From NCBI RefSeq assembly GCF_000317515.1, contig NC_019739.1, positions 1 to 64,000 on the forward strand: a DNA stretch of 64,000 nucleotides. The letters are read 5' to 3'. Under the pieces are notes generated by a model. That model was not told the DNA's origin and did no database searches. It was given only the letters and a program-made list of their open reading frames with translations. Positions 24,001-32,871 of this stretch are shown piece after piece. The stretch's first letter is position 1. Each line of letters begins with the position of its first letter. The DNA comes from Allocoleopsis franciscana PCC 7113. Lineage in GTDB: Bacteria > Cyanobacteriota > Cyanobacteriia > Cyanobacteriales > Coleofasciculaceae. Both the position numbers and the translations under genes were made by a program.

Positions 24001-24274
24001 GTTGTCTAGAAGGTGGTGCAACTGACGGCTGACGGACTCGATGCGGCAGCGAGTCAGACAGGTTCATCGGCTGACCTGGTGGTGGAGCGCCCAACACGGC
24101 TCGGATTTGCTCTGGAGTACAGCCTCGGTAGCACCAGTATTTGCCGTCTGCATTGACAAACAAGTTTTTTTGTCGCTTTTTGCCGTCTTGTTCGCAGCTA
24201 GGGCAAGAAGCCCGACCTTTAGCATCAAAATCAACCCAGTCTCGAATGGCAAAGCTTCCAGGCGTAAGTTTCAT
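21002..24274 (-). CDS. Plasmid primase with zinc finger, Toprim-like region and DUF3987 domain
   Basis: The product is about 1,090 aa from the ATG at 24274, which has a GGAGGAG site; the frame is open 17 codons further. Order: a CHC2-type zinc-binding region (Cys24, Cys27, Cys48, Cys52), a Toprim-like region (WYCEGEWDAMRLGWL; VTIFFDRND), and a DUF3987 region from about residue 480 (KYIQPMVFWTAIVANSGAMK, then LLYYRDELAG), the plasmid/phage primase-helicase type. The tail (about 880-1090) is low-complexity acidic, ending in a small domain with a CLSCG motif. The DUF3987 P-loop is atypical (NSGAMKT), which is usual for that family. Role: priming of plasmid replication or transfer. Confidence 0.85.
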   Translation of the reverse strand: MKLTPGSFAIRDWVDFDAKGRASCPSCEQDGKKRQKNLFVNADGKYWCYRGCTPEQIRAVLGAPPPGQPMNLSDSLPHRVRQPSVAPPSRQRTVSQKQVQQSVERLLHYQGTPQQQALAWLEARGFTREAIEHYRLGLDQRWLTLDENKPDSRECYWSVSIYIPADEPGQFYKKMRVAPWLVGEARPPYVSKWCQYGVPVTIWFTYRPEDAEATWYCEGEWDAMRLGWLARQCRAKIAVCCSTGGCGTVPKQEQLDRLPGLVTIFFDRNDEPRQDGTIPGDAGAKKLALALGERGRIAQVPMPSPCDVTGWDVSNALDAGYTWSDFEAAAATAMSTAEIEQQQAQVRLTASAYRPSTAFSLRDKILEILNRYDTPSLRDAALMDLAAATGFPYRDVEKLAKSLAIEVDLLLDQAAAAKKLSSLLKTRCTHLDLNRYLEAWFAETLIETARAMPTAPEFLFTTLLPAAASRVGTAARIIVKPSAKYIQPMVFWTAIVANSGAMKTPAQRIILDPLVALETEAYESFRIDLEDYRAERELNKSKKSRQETPEEPTRPPTRKRYLTKDITLETLQNIHGENPRGLLYYRDELAGNTKSRNQYRGGHGADEEAELDQWNGSAILYDRSEKSVCLPRSAVSRTGGYQWEVLAQLMGDHNDFNGNYARWLFCAAKTPLRYLRLLREDKDTGISEALTYLYTELEKVPQQDYLLSYEAMQLLETWQHQLVDAQQCEDAFGLQLAFPKIEAYTARLALWLHVVNAVLRGERPSQAINGDTMEKAIELAAYYLWQYRLIHTHNSPDSGLAAIALKIQKFVERVGNATASALKSGVRDLRKMATDQIRQLMQTLANAGYGCVTGEGASMVYVPTPSSASPLGRNGKSDTVSNGQFVNSAAEFTATSGVDSIDAQCQLKRQLSTIQTDTSMDGSSQELRIIEEAQMPVQISERSIDTIDRELTGLSMPEAEALQASCTSTDAIDTGVESHHTNMPPADLTTDEVANTEAEQPIAGVDGFDASSKLANGACLSCGSTPSWNGFKVNDSVILSYHQTGGRAWVIDPTQYPELGAQPRPNLVPVRCAYTGKAEWYPTDWVQLAT

Positions 24275-24742
24275 CGTAAATGCTCTCCTCCGTGAATTTT
24301 TGAGGTTACGGAGCTGGAACAGCATGAGAATTACGGCCGCTCACACTTACTATCTGGCTGAAACTTTGCTAAAGTTGAGCTACATAATAGACCCCTATAT
24401 TTAGTTAGGGCGCTCAACTTGGTAGCTCGCAGGTGGCACTGCGTAGTTCCAAATCCAGTGATAGTAAGTTGTGAGAAGGCGCGAATCTTCGCTGCTTTCT
24501 CCGGCTTATGAATTTTTAAGGAAATAACATATCGGCGTCAGGAATCTCGCGATACGTATTCTTGACGCTTTTATGTTGTCTGAGTCAGACGGTGGAGAGC
24601 GGTCTCGCTGACGAATTGCAAACATGGCACCCCCATGCAGAAGTTGGCTGCAATCTCAAACCTTCCTAACCTCTAGAGTTCGGCTGGAAGTTGCTGCAAG
24701 ACTAGCACCTTAACTTGACCACTTCAAGGGGGCAAAATCGCC
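24275..24742. other. Leader region between primase gene and iterons
   Basis: There is no gene in this stretch. It contains the divergent upstream region of the primase. A loose inverted repeat pairs CTTACTATCTGG (about 24349) with a complementary CCAG-GATAGTAAG segment at about 24457, and a second pairs a GTTGAGCTAC stretch (about 24374) with GCTCAACTTGG (about 24412). It probably belongs to the replication origin with the iterons downstream; a DnaA box was not clearly seen. Confidence 0.5.
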
Positions 24743-24902
24743 TATACGCCGGAGTCACGGGTCACTTATACGCCGGAGTCACGGGTGAAACTATACGCCG
24801 GAGTCACGGGTGAAATCGAGAGTTATACGCCGGAGTCACGGGTAAAACTATACGCCGGAGTCACGTGGGGAAGGCTCAAAATCATACGCCGGAGTCACGG
24901 GT
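24743..24902 (+). repeat. Six iterons of the plasmid replication origin
   Basis: Six direct copies of a 20-bp unit, consensus TATACGCCGGAGTCACGGGT, start at 24743, 24767, 24792, 24824, 24849 and 24883. Copy 5 ends GTGG instead of GGGT and copy 6 begins C instead of T. Spacings are 24, 25, 32, 25 and 34 bp, so most are near whole helical turns. They end about 105 bp before the Rep gene. This is the standard layout for an iteron-controlled origin. Confidence 0.92.
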
Positions 24903-25011
24903 GATTGTTGAGATTTGTTAAATTCAACCGTTATCTGTTCTAACAAAGCCCAAACAATTACATAGCTCAAAATGCCTTTGATACAATTTGTCTAAATGGT
25001 AGGGATTGAAC

Positions 25012-26094
25012 GTGAGCAAGGAAGACACGGCTTTTCCGGTGGACGGACAGCTTCTGATGGTCATGCCAAGAGCAGGAGCCTCGATCAGAAACCCCGATGT
25101 GCGACTGCCTATTCTCCGTGCAGATGCCGATGGTTATTACTTGGAGATGCGAGTTGATGCTGACTCTAAGGAACAGAGTGAAGTAGCAGTAACCCGTCGT
25201 GTCCCACTAGAGAATCTCTCAGCAGAGGAGTGGGAAGAGTTGAGCAATCAGTATGCCAATCTCGACTTAAGTACCTGTACAGATTTGGGAATTAGCAAAG
25301 CTCTGGAGAAAATTCCAGACCGCCGGGTTCAGCGCTTATTCATAGCATTGCTGACTTTTTTAAATCCTAGGCAGGTTGCTATTGTGTTGTATCTATACAA
25401 GGAAGCGGCGCGGCAGGGTAACAGTCCTCTGGTCTCCTTTCGTTCCAACGATCTTCTGGAAAGTATGGGCTATAGTCGTGCTAAAGACGGTAGCTTTACA
25501 ACTCGGTCAAGAGCGCAACTCAACCAAGACCTAGTTGCCCTCCACAGAACTGAGCTAGTGCTGGCTCAGTCTCTCAAAAAAGGCAACACAACGGGAGCGA
25601 AGGTTATCGTCAAAAGTATCCTCCGCATCCGAGACTATGAAATCGATAAGGTGCCGCGAGACTTCGATTTAGCAAAGGCGGCTGATTATACTTATGAGTT
25701 GGCAGATGCTTACACGGTGGCGCTGGAATTCTTTGATGGACCAAGTCGGACAGGAGATTATGTCCTGTTCTCCAACAACGTTGACATGACTCAAAAGCTG
25801 GGGAGTAATGCCAAGCATGATTACAAGATGAAGCTGTTGGTTTATCTTGCCAGTCGAATGAAATGGGACAAGCTCCAAGCTGGACAATATCTGACGATCT
25901 CCAAGCAATATCTGTTCAAGAATCTAGACCTTCTGGGCAGTAATCTATCGAGAAACAATCAAATTTTGTGGCGGACGATAGAGGAATTACAGCAAGAGGG
26001 ATATATTCTAGAAGCTCTAGAGTTGCCAGGGAAGCGGAAGCTCACAAAGATTCAGTTTCAAATCAATCCTGAGAAAATACGTTGCAGCAATTGA
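25012..26094 (+). CDS. rep: Replication initiator protein, iteron-type
   Basis: The product is about 360 aa. Position next to six iterons is the main evidence. It has two regions resembling winged helices: residues 110-200 (FRSNDLLESMGYSRAKDGSF) and 260-350 (DYKMKLLVYLASR; then QYLFKNLDLLG; then LQQEGYILEALEL), as in RepA/RepE-type initiators. The frame opens with TTG at 25006; GTG at 25012 has better spacing from AGGG at 25001. Expected function: binds the iterons, opens the origin, and represses its own transcription. Confidence 0.78.
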   Translation: MSKEDTAFPVDGQLLMVMPRAGASIRNPDVRLPILRADADGYYLEMRVDADSKEQSEVAVTRRVPLENLSAEEWEELSNQYANLDLSTCTDLGISKALEKIPDRRVQRLFIALLTFLNPRQVAIVLYLYKEAARQGNSPLVSFRSNDLLESMGYSRAKDGSFTTRSRAQLNQDLVALHRTELVLAQSLKKGNTTGAKVIVKSILRIRDYEIDKVPRDFDLAKAADYTYELADAYTVALEFFDGPSRTGDYVLFSNNVDMTQKLGSNAKHDYKMKLLVYLASRMKWDKLQAGQYLTISKQYLFKNLDLLGSNLSRNNQILWRTIEELQQEGYILEALELPGKRKLTKIQFQINPEKIRCSN

Positions 26095-26124
26095 AGATCT
26101 AGAGCTTTCCCCTATCCCTGACCA

Positions 26125-26160
26125 TTGTACTTATCTCTCTCCAAATAAGTACAATTGTAC
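26125..26160. promoter_or_regulatory. Palindromic operator candidate upstream of the giant nuclease gene
   Basis: TTGTACTTAT (26125-26134) is the exact reverse complement of ATAAGTACAA (26145-26154), with a 10-bp spacer. An overlapping perfect 12-bp palindrome, GTACAATTGTAC, occupies 26149-26160. There is no T-run, so it is not a classic terminator. It lies between the rep stop and the large gene at 26307 and may control either. Confidence 0.55.
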
Positions 26161-26306
26161 TGTTAGAATTGAATCCATTGATGTTGGGTTTTGCTATTGC
26201 TCTACCTAACCTACAGCGATGGCGATCACACTGACACTCACGGTGATCGCTGAGTACTAAGCAAGTAGAAGCTCTACAGTTAAATACACAGAATCTCTGA
26301 ATATTG

Positions 26307-29300
26307 ATGTTGTCTCCGAGAGTTAATCCCAACTTACCCCCCAACTTTTATGAACTGGGAGAGTACGACTTCCAAGATATGTGCTGTGACGTATTCTCAG
26401 TACAACATGAAATAGCTACTTGCGATGTATATGGAACACGAGGGCAGGGACAGGATGGGATTGACCTTTTGGCTCATTGTGATGATGGTATTCACACTGA
26501 AGTAGGTCAGTGCAAGTGTTATGAAGACTTTCCACCTCGCCAAATCCGTGAAGCCTCTGATGAGTTTTTGAAACATATCGACTACTGGCAAACCCAGAAG
26601 GTTAGGCGATTCATCTTATTTGTCGGCTGTGAGCTAACTCAAAACCAGCGGCAAAGAGAAATTTTGATTCAGAAACAACGTTTTGCAGAGTTAGGCATTC
26701 AGTATGAAGCTTGGTCAGCAAGCACGCTACGTCAAAAGTTAGCTCCTCACCCTGAAATTGTTTATCGCTACCTAAAGTCGCAGGAGTGGGTGGAAAAAAT
26801 CTGTGGTCGTGTACCACAGCAATACCCACAATTCCCAGAAAATTCTCAAGAAACACAATTGGCGTTTGGTGTTCTCAGTTCAAAGATTGGACATTTGTCC
26901 TCTGAGTTGTCGAAGGAAAGAGCTAAACAGCTAGACGAATTCCGGGAATTATATAGGCAAGGATATTTGCAGCAAGCATTTGCCTGCCTCGAAGCCTTGC
27001 GGCATGACTCAAACTGGGATGTCTTTGAGAAGCCCCTACAAGCACAGATTTTGCAATCCCTATCAAGCTATGTCCTTAGTGTCGAACATGATGCTGAGAA
27101 AGCTAAAGCTTTGGCAGAACAAGCCCGTGCCATTGCTCCAGAGACAGATGACTCTCTCCTGCAAGTTTTGATTAGCTATCACGCTCAAGGTGCAGAAGCT
27201 GCCCTGAGATTGATTAGCAACGCGTCAAGTATTGACCTTTTCAATCTCGAACTGGGCTTGTTATTAGAACTAGGACGTACAGAGGAAGTTATTACCAAGC
27301 TGCAAACCTTGCCTCAAGGTTTAGAGCCTGACGCTGAAACTAACCGCATACATGCATTGGCGCTTTTAGATAAAGGAGACATTGCTGGTGCTCAGGTAAA
27401 GATTCAACAAGCTCGTTATGAAAAACCAAATTGGGAGAAGATTAGAGCATCTGAGGCTACTATTAATTACTTTAGTGTACTCTCACCTGCTATTCCCAAA
27501 CAGTTAATTGACTTTGCTCAACCTGTTGACTGGTCACTCATCAAGCGTGATGACGAAAGTTTGCACCGCTTACGCAAAGCAGCAGAGGAGTATAAGCAAC
27601 TCGCCTCTCAAACTGAGCGAGGGGAGAAACAACAGAAATATTGGCAAATATGGCATCTGGTTTGCTTAGCGAACGATCCAGAGCGTCAGTCAGAGGCTCA
27701 GGAGTTATGTTCCGCACTACTTGCCGAAGATCCAACTAACCCACAAGCTATCATTTGGAGAACGGTTCGCAACTACCAAATTGATTTATCTACGAGTCAA
27801 CAAGCCTTAGAAGCGTTGGTGCAGGAAGAAAGCAATGACCTCGATCGCATTGTTGCTTTGCTCGGAATATACCTTTACCTGGAGACTCCCAAGCCTGCCC
27901 TAGAACTTCTACATCGTACAAGGGAAACGTTTGAGCAAACTGGAAATCGAGATGTCTGGCTTTTCTGGCATGTACAAACCCTAGCGATAGATGGAGAGGT
28001 GGAAACCGCGCTTCAAGAAAGCGAAACGTTTAGCAACCCTGCTGTTCGTCGCAGCATTCGATCGGCAATTCTGCGAGAACAGGCGCGGGTGAGCGGTAAC
28101 TGGCAGGCATTTGCTGAGTATCTAGAGACATGTTGGCAGGAAAGCCATAACGGTCAATATTTAAGCGAAGCTTGCCAACTCCGAGCTAGTTTACAAGACT
28201 GGGCTTATGTTGCGGATAGAGCCGATGATTTGGTGAATTCGGTGGGAACACCTGATGCCCTTAGTCTAGCAGCACAATGTGCTGGACAAGCGGGTCGCTT
28301 TGAGCAATGCTTTCAGCTATTGAATGACCATCAAAAGCTTTTCCCAGGCAGTACTTTGCCTCCCTATCTGCGCCGTTTGAGAGCCTATTGTCAGGCAAGG
28401 TTGGGGTTGATCTCACAGGCAGTTGCTGAGGCAGAGGAGTTAGCGCGATCGCATGAAACAGTCGAAAATCTCGTAACCTTGATGAATCTCCAGCTAAATC
28501 AGGGAGACTTACGAGGACTAGCGAGTACTGCTTCTCGTCTATTAAAGCAAGAAGATGTCCATCCAATTTCCTTGCTCCGAGCAACTAGATGTCTACTCTC
28601 AGAAGACCCCACGTTAGCACGTCAGCTATGGCAGCGGACAGTTACCGTACCCATTGAAGCGGAGATTTTAGGAGAAGTCATTACCCTGGGATATAACCTG
28701 GGACTAGATCGGGAGATGCAACCTTTTGTTCATCGGGCGCGGGTACTTGCTATCAATGGAGAAGGTCCATTTCAGGCAGTGAGAATTAGGGAACTTCTGG
28801 AGCTACACCAGGAGTGGGCAGAAAATGCAGCTTTAATCAATCAAAAATACAATAACGCAGAACTTCCTATTCACTTGATTGCCCAGACACGAAGATTTGC
28901 GCTTACTAACATTTTCCGCGTCCTTCCTAGAGCGAACACGAACAATCCCAATCCCCATTGTCAGGCAGCAGTGCTGGCGCGTTATGGTGCCCGTCCCTTC
29001 CCAGAGGGGTTTGCCGACTCAAGCACTCAGTGGCAACTGCACTTGGACATATCAGCTTTCTTGCTGGCTGCTCACTTGGGTATTTTAGACGCACTAGAGC
29101 AGCGGTTTAGACCAATTCGGATTTCGCCAACACTACCAACTGCCCTTTTGCAAGAATGTGAACACTTCCTACTGCATCAACCCTCTCGACTAAATAGTTA
29201 TCGCGAAATCTTACGACTGAACCAATCCGGGCAACTGCGAGAACTTCCTCAGCCCTTGAACGGAAATTGTGATGAATTAATCGAAAAATTAGGTGAACAA

Positions 29301-32300
29301 TTAGCCATTCTGCTAGAGCAAGCTCGTACCGAAAATGGGTTCGTGGTTGAGTTCTTGCCATTGGAACAGCTTGATGCTAAGGGTGTGATGCAACCCATTG
29401 TGTTAGACGAGACAGATCAACAAAGGTTTATCAATTGTCGTGGGCTAGTCGAGGCACTGAAAGAACAGGGAGTTTTATCTAATAGTGCATATGAAACGGC
29501 GCTGAATAATCTGGGAGATCAGAGATATGCAGATTTACCGCCAAAGTTACCGACTCGGAATGACTTGATAGTCTTGAACTCTGAACTGGCTGTTCTCTTA
29601 GCTGGCTCAGATTTGCTGGCAAGAGTGTGTCGCTATTTTCGAGTATTTGTAACGCATCAGTGTGTTGGTGAGGCACAGGTGACAATCAATGGCAGTGAAT
29701 ATTCGGCTGAATCGGTGAGATGGCTTAGAGAGCTTATCCAACGAGTCTCAACTGGACTAGAGCGAGGAACATACGAGGCGATCGCACTGTCCAATCATGA
29801 CTCTGACAGGGAACTTGAATTCCAGCCATCTTGGGATGCAAATGGATTAACAGCTTACGACCTATTCACGTATGCCTCTCAACCTAGTGATGTTATCTGG
29901 ATTGATGATCGCTGCTTCAGTAAATTCCCCTATCGAGATGGCAGAACACCAATTATCGGCGTACTGGAAATTTTAGAGGCGCTACGGGTTAGTGGCGATC
30001 TAAGGGAAGCGAACTACTACGAGAAAATTTTGCAGCTACGTGCAGGTAACATTCGGTATATTCCCATCACAAGTAAAGAAGTTATTCATCACTTGAAGCA
30101 AGCACGAGTGAGATATGGCAGAGTTCAAGAAACTGAAGAGCTATCCATCATTCGTCGCTATATGGCTTCCTGCTTGCTAGATTCGCATAGACTTCAACGT
30201 CCTCCAATGCCTGAAGGCTCACCCAGTCCTGACGGTGAAATGATGTTTGTTATTGAGTGCTTCCGTGCAACACAAGAGGCAATAAGTGATGTTTGGGCGG
30301 ATAATAGTCTTTCTGAAGAGATGGCTGTTGCCTATTCTGATTGGGTTCTAGAGAACCTATATACTGGCGCTTTTGGTGCCCGACATCTCTTACCGAGTGT
30401 TGATTCAAACAGTGATGGGCTGGATTTAATCAGCAATGACATTAGTAGTCTCTACTTCCGAGGTATTCAGTTGTGGAGAATTGAAAATAATGATACCCCT
30501 CAGGCTCTTAGCCGTCGCCAGCAGTATTTTCGCTGGCTTGAGTCGCGAATTACAGAAAATCGCTTCAAAGCCAATCCAGAAGTAATTACTTCTGTAGCAC
30601 GATTAATCAAAGATATTATTCTTTACCTGGGGCGGGAGCGAGAAGGGGATGAATCTCTGCAAGTCGTGAACCGACTAATGTTGAAGGAGTTTTATCGAGA
30701 TCTCCCAGATGTTTTACAGGATGAACTGAAAACCGAGCCTGAGTTGATGGCTTATTTCCAAATTCAAATGGTTGAGTCTATCAATCTAACACTGCCAGAT
30801 TCATCAACTCCTCTTGTATTTCCCGCCTCAGACTTCTTCTCAGCGATTGCAACAGCCGTTAATGGTGAAGAAGCAAGCCTTACAGCCTTACAGCCGCAAA
30901 TCACTTTCAAAATTCGGGCTGTTCAGAATGGTTCTTCTATTCAACTTCGTTTTATCAATGAAGCTTCCTCAGCTATCTACGCATGGCAAAATGATGTGAT
31001 GCTGCTGGCATCAAACAATCCCAATGTACGCGAGCAAGCCCTGCGATCGCATCGTTTCTGGTTTGACTGTGATAACGCAACCTTTGAAAGGGTGGTCAGT
31101 GAAATCGTATCTACCACAGATCTTCGCAGGCGCGTTGACCTTGCAAATGAATGGCGTGAGCAGTCAGCAGCAGTTTTCTATTCATCATTTGAGCAGAAGC
31201 TTCATGACGATCGCGGCTTTACGATTGATGAGTTAATTCCTCCATCAGGGGCTGGGCTACTACGACATTTTCACCTTGAACAGTATGCAACAGAAAGCCT
31301 GAGTTTCCACGAAAAACTAAGTTGGGCAGCAGAATCCCTATTGGCTGCTGAAGGACTTGAAATCTGCCTGGAACGCCTTTGTTGCCTTCCAGTTAAACTT
31401 CCTGTGCAGGTAAGAGAGACATTTAGGGAGTTGCCATCAAGTGAGAGACGAGCGGTGCTAGATAGACTTGCCTCCCGATTAACTACTCCAGTATGCCAGC
31501 TACATCTGATTGATTTAGCGCTGCTTTCTCCCGACTCAACTGATTTAGTTCAGCGTATCCTTGACGAACTTTGTGGCGATGTCGGTGAACTTCAATTCCG
31601 GTTATTTCAGGCAATCCTCAATCTCCTAAGTGGTGAGTTTAGTTATTGGCACGAGACTAGGAAGTGGTTGCCTTCAATGCGGCTAGCCATGATTTGGGCA
31701 CAGGCGAGCAAGCTATATAACCTACTGTATCACCCCACACTTCAATTAGAGGAATTTGTTCAAGGACTAGAGGAACATTCTAAGCTGAGAGCGATTAGTG
31801 CCGACCTTCTCGATCTCAACCCAGAATTTTGGAATGACGTTCTCCACCCTCGACGGCTTAACAGAATTAAGCTGGTTGTTCATGGTCTTGCCACTGTCTT
31901 ATCAGGGTGCGAACCGGAGATTCTCAAAGCACTAGAGATTACAGAAAAAATTTCTGCCTTTGCTGTTAGAACTCTTGAGGAGCAGCAGTTCTTGGATTCA
32001 CAACTTTGGCGTGATGAATCCTCTCTCGCCCAAGATAACTTGGACTCGTTACTCGGTGGAGAGCGCAGCGAATATTTAGCTTCTCTCCTGGGAGTCGAGT
32101 TAGGACAGCAGATTGCCTCTGAGCAATTGAAAGCAGCAGCAGAAAATGCGCTCGATTCTCTTATCAATGAACCTTCTACTAAAGAAAAATGGCTGCTGAT
32201 TATTACTGTAATTGGGGACTTGCCAATTTACAGGGATTTAAGAGAAAAATTCAGTAACCTATTGAACAACCTTGATATCGTTGAGCTTTACCGAGCCGAA

Positions 32301-32684
32301 CCATCTACTGCACTTTTTGCCTTGATGGTTGCCTCGGATCATGCGGCAAATAGTGGTGATGAAAACCTTAGGTCTAAGTTGGAGCAGGAATTAGTTGCGA
32401 TTGTTGGGCTAATCAATTCTCAGAAACAAGAAGAACCAGTAAATTGTGAGATTGCTGACGATGTTCTTGAAAGTGCGCTGAAGCTTGCTGTCAGAGCAAA
32501 CGATCCATATACTACAAGCCGGTTCCTAAACAGTCTACTTGAGAAGATTTTTTCTGCTTGTCCACGTTTCGTCAGTTGGCGTGCTAACGGGCTATCTAGA
32601 GGAGTTCGAGAATTACCTACTAATCAGCTACACGGATGCTGGAAAACAGTTCTGTTGCTTCGAGCTTTGTGTAACAACGAATAA
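26307..32684 (+). CDS. Giant nuclease-TPR-PIN protein (Mrr-like REase head), probable defence effector
   Basis: The product is about 2,125 aa. ATG at 26307 is preferred over the adjacent TTG. Residues about 15-165 form an Mrr-type PD-(D/E)XK domain: GQDGIDLL, then EVGQCKCY (Asp54, Gln69, Lys71 by the count from the TTG). Residues about 180-900 are helical repeats of TPR type. Around residues 1085-1260 there is a PIN-like region: LNSELAVLLAGSDLL (first acid), then VIWIDDRCFSKFPYRDGRTP. The remaining ~850 residues are helical and unrecognised. PIN plus TPR plus a nuclease head recalls predicted conflict-system proteins. No ATPase motif is seen. It stands alone, so it may act as a single-gene system. 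Confidence 0.75.
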   Translation: MLSPRVNPNLPPNFYELGEYDFQDMCCDVFSVQHEIATCDVYGTRGQGQDGIDLLAHCDDGIHTEVGQCKCYEDFPPRQIREASDEFLKHIDYWQTQKVRRFILFVGCELTQNQRQREILIQKQRFAELGIQYEAWSASTLRQKLAPHPEIVYRYLKSQEWVEKICGRVPQQYPQFPENSQETQLAFGVLSSKIGHLSSELSKERAKQLDEFRELYRQGYLQQAFACLEALRHDSNWDVFEKPLQAQILQSLSSYVLSVEHDAEKAKALAEQARAIAPETDDSLLQVLISYHAQGAEAALRLISNASSIDLFNLELGLLLELGRTEEVITKLQTLPQGLEPDAETNRIHALALLDKGDIAGAQVKIQQARYEKPNWEKIRASEATINYFSVLSPAIPKQLIDFAQPVDWSLIKRDDESLHRLRKAAEEYKQLASQTERGEKQQKYWQIWHLVCLANDPERQSEAQELCSALLAEDPTNPQAIIWRTVRNYQIDLSTSQQALEALVQEESNDLDRIVALLGIYLYLETPKPALELLHRTRETFEQTGNRDVWLFWHVQTLAIDGEVETALQESETFSNPAVRRSIRSAILREQARVSGNWQAFAEYLETCWQESHNGQYLSEACQLRASLQDWAYVADRADDLVNSVGTPDALSLAAQCAGQAGRFEQCFQLLNDHQKLFPGSTLPPYLRRLRAYCQARLGLISQAVAEAEELARSHETVENLVTLMNLQLNQGDLRGLASTASRLLKQEDVHPISLLRATRCLLSEDPTLARQLWQRTVTVPIEAEILGEVITLGYNLGLDREMQPFVHRARVLAINGEGPFQAVRIRELLELHQEWAENAALINQKYNNAELPIHLIAQTRRFALTNIFRVLPRANTNNPNPHCQAAVLARYGARPFPEGFADSSTQWQLHLDISAFLLAAHLGILDALEQRFRPIRISPTLPTALLQECEHFLLHQPSRLNSYREILRLNQSGQLRELPQPLNGNCDELIEKLGEQLAILLEQARTENGFVVEFLPLEQLDAKGVMQPIVLDETDQQRFINCRGLVEALKEQGVLSNSAYETALNNLGDQRYADLPPKLPTRNDLIVLNSELAVLLAGSDLLARVCRYFRVFVTHQCVGEAQVTINGSEYSAESVRWLRELIQRVSTGLERGTYEAIALSNHDSDRELEFQPSWDANGLTAYDLFTYASQPSDVIWIDDRCFSKFPYRDGRTPIIGVLEILEALRVSGDLREANYYEKILQLRAGNIRYIPITSKEVIHHLKQARVRYGRVQETEELSIIRRYMASCLLDSHRLQRPPMPEGSPSPDGEMMFVIECFRATQEAISDVWADNSLSEEMAVAYSDWVLENLYTGAFGARHLLPSVDSNSDGLDLISNDISSLYFRGIQLWRIENNDTPQALSRRQQYFRWLESRITENRFKANPEVITSVARLIKDIILYLGREREGDESLQVVNRLMLKEFYRDLPDVLQDELKTEPELMAYFQIQMVESINLTLPDSSTPLVFPASDFFSAIATAVNGEEASLTALQPQITFKIRAVQNGSSIQLRFINEASSAIYAWQNDVMLLASNNPNVREQALRSHRFWFDCDNATFERVVSEIVSTTDLRRRVDLANEWREQSAAVFYSSFEQKLHDDRGFTIDELIPPSGAGLLRHFHLEQYATESLSFHEKLSWAAESLLAAEGLEICLERLCCLPVKLPVQVRETFRELPSSERRAVLDRLASRLTTPVCQLHLIDLALLSPDSTDLVQRILDELCGDVGELQFRLFQAILNLLSGEFSYWHETRKWLPSMRLAMIWAQASKLYNLLYHPTLQLEEFVQGLEEHSKLRAISADLLDLNPEFWNDVLHPRRLNRIKLVVHGLATVLSGCEPEILKALEITEKISAFAVRTLEEQQFLDSQLWRDESSLAQDNLDSLLGGERSEYLASLLGVELGQQIASEQLKAAAENALDSLINEPSTKEKWLLIITVIGDLPIYRDLREKFSNLLNNLDIVELYRAEPSTALFALMVASDHAANSGDENLRSKLEQELVAIVGLINSQKQEEPVNCEIADDVLESALKLAVRANDPYTTSRFLNSLLEKIFSACPRFVSWRANGLSRGVRELPTNQLHGCWKTVLLLRALCNNE

Positions 32685-32871
32685 TAAATAACTCAAGTTG
32701 CCAGCTTGATGGGAAGATGTATCGCTATCCGAAATGGTCGCCCAATGACCACCTACTAAGATTAAAGCGACAACAAATAGTGGATACGACTCAACCATTC
32801 ACCAAGCATCAGCACTCTGGTCAATAAACAAGCTACTTATTTAAGCTTTGTACAAAGTTCGCTATCTGTAG

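Noticed and set aside
24141-24404. Plus-strand frame of 87 codons at the primase start
   Set aside because: Mostly antisense to the primase zinc finger; no ribosome site or domain.
24743-24902. Array of short direct repeats that could suggest CRISPR
   Set aside because: Units are 20 bp, gaps are only 4-14 bp, and a Rep gene follows directly. This is an iteron origin.
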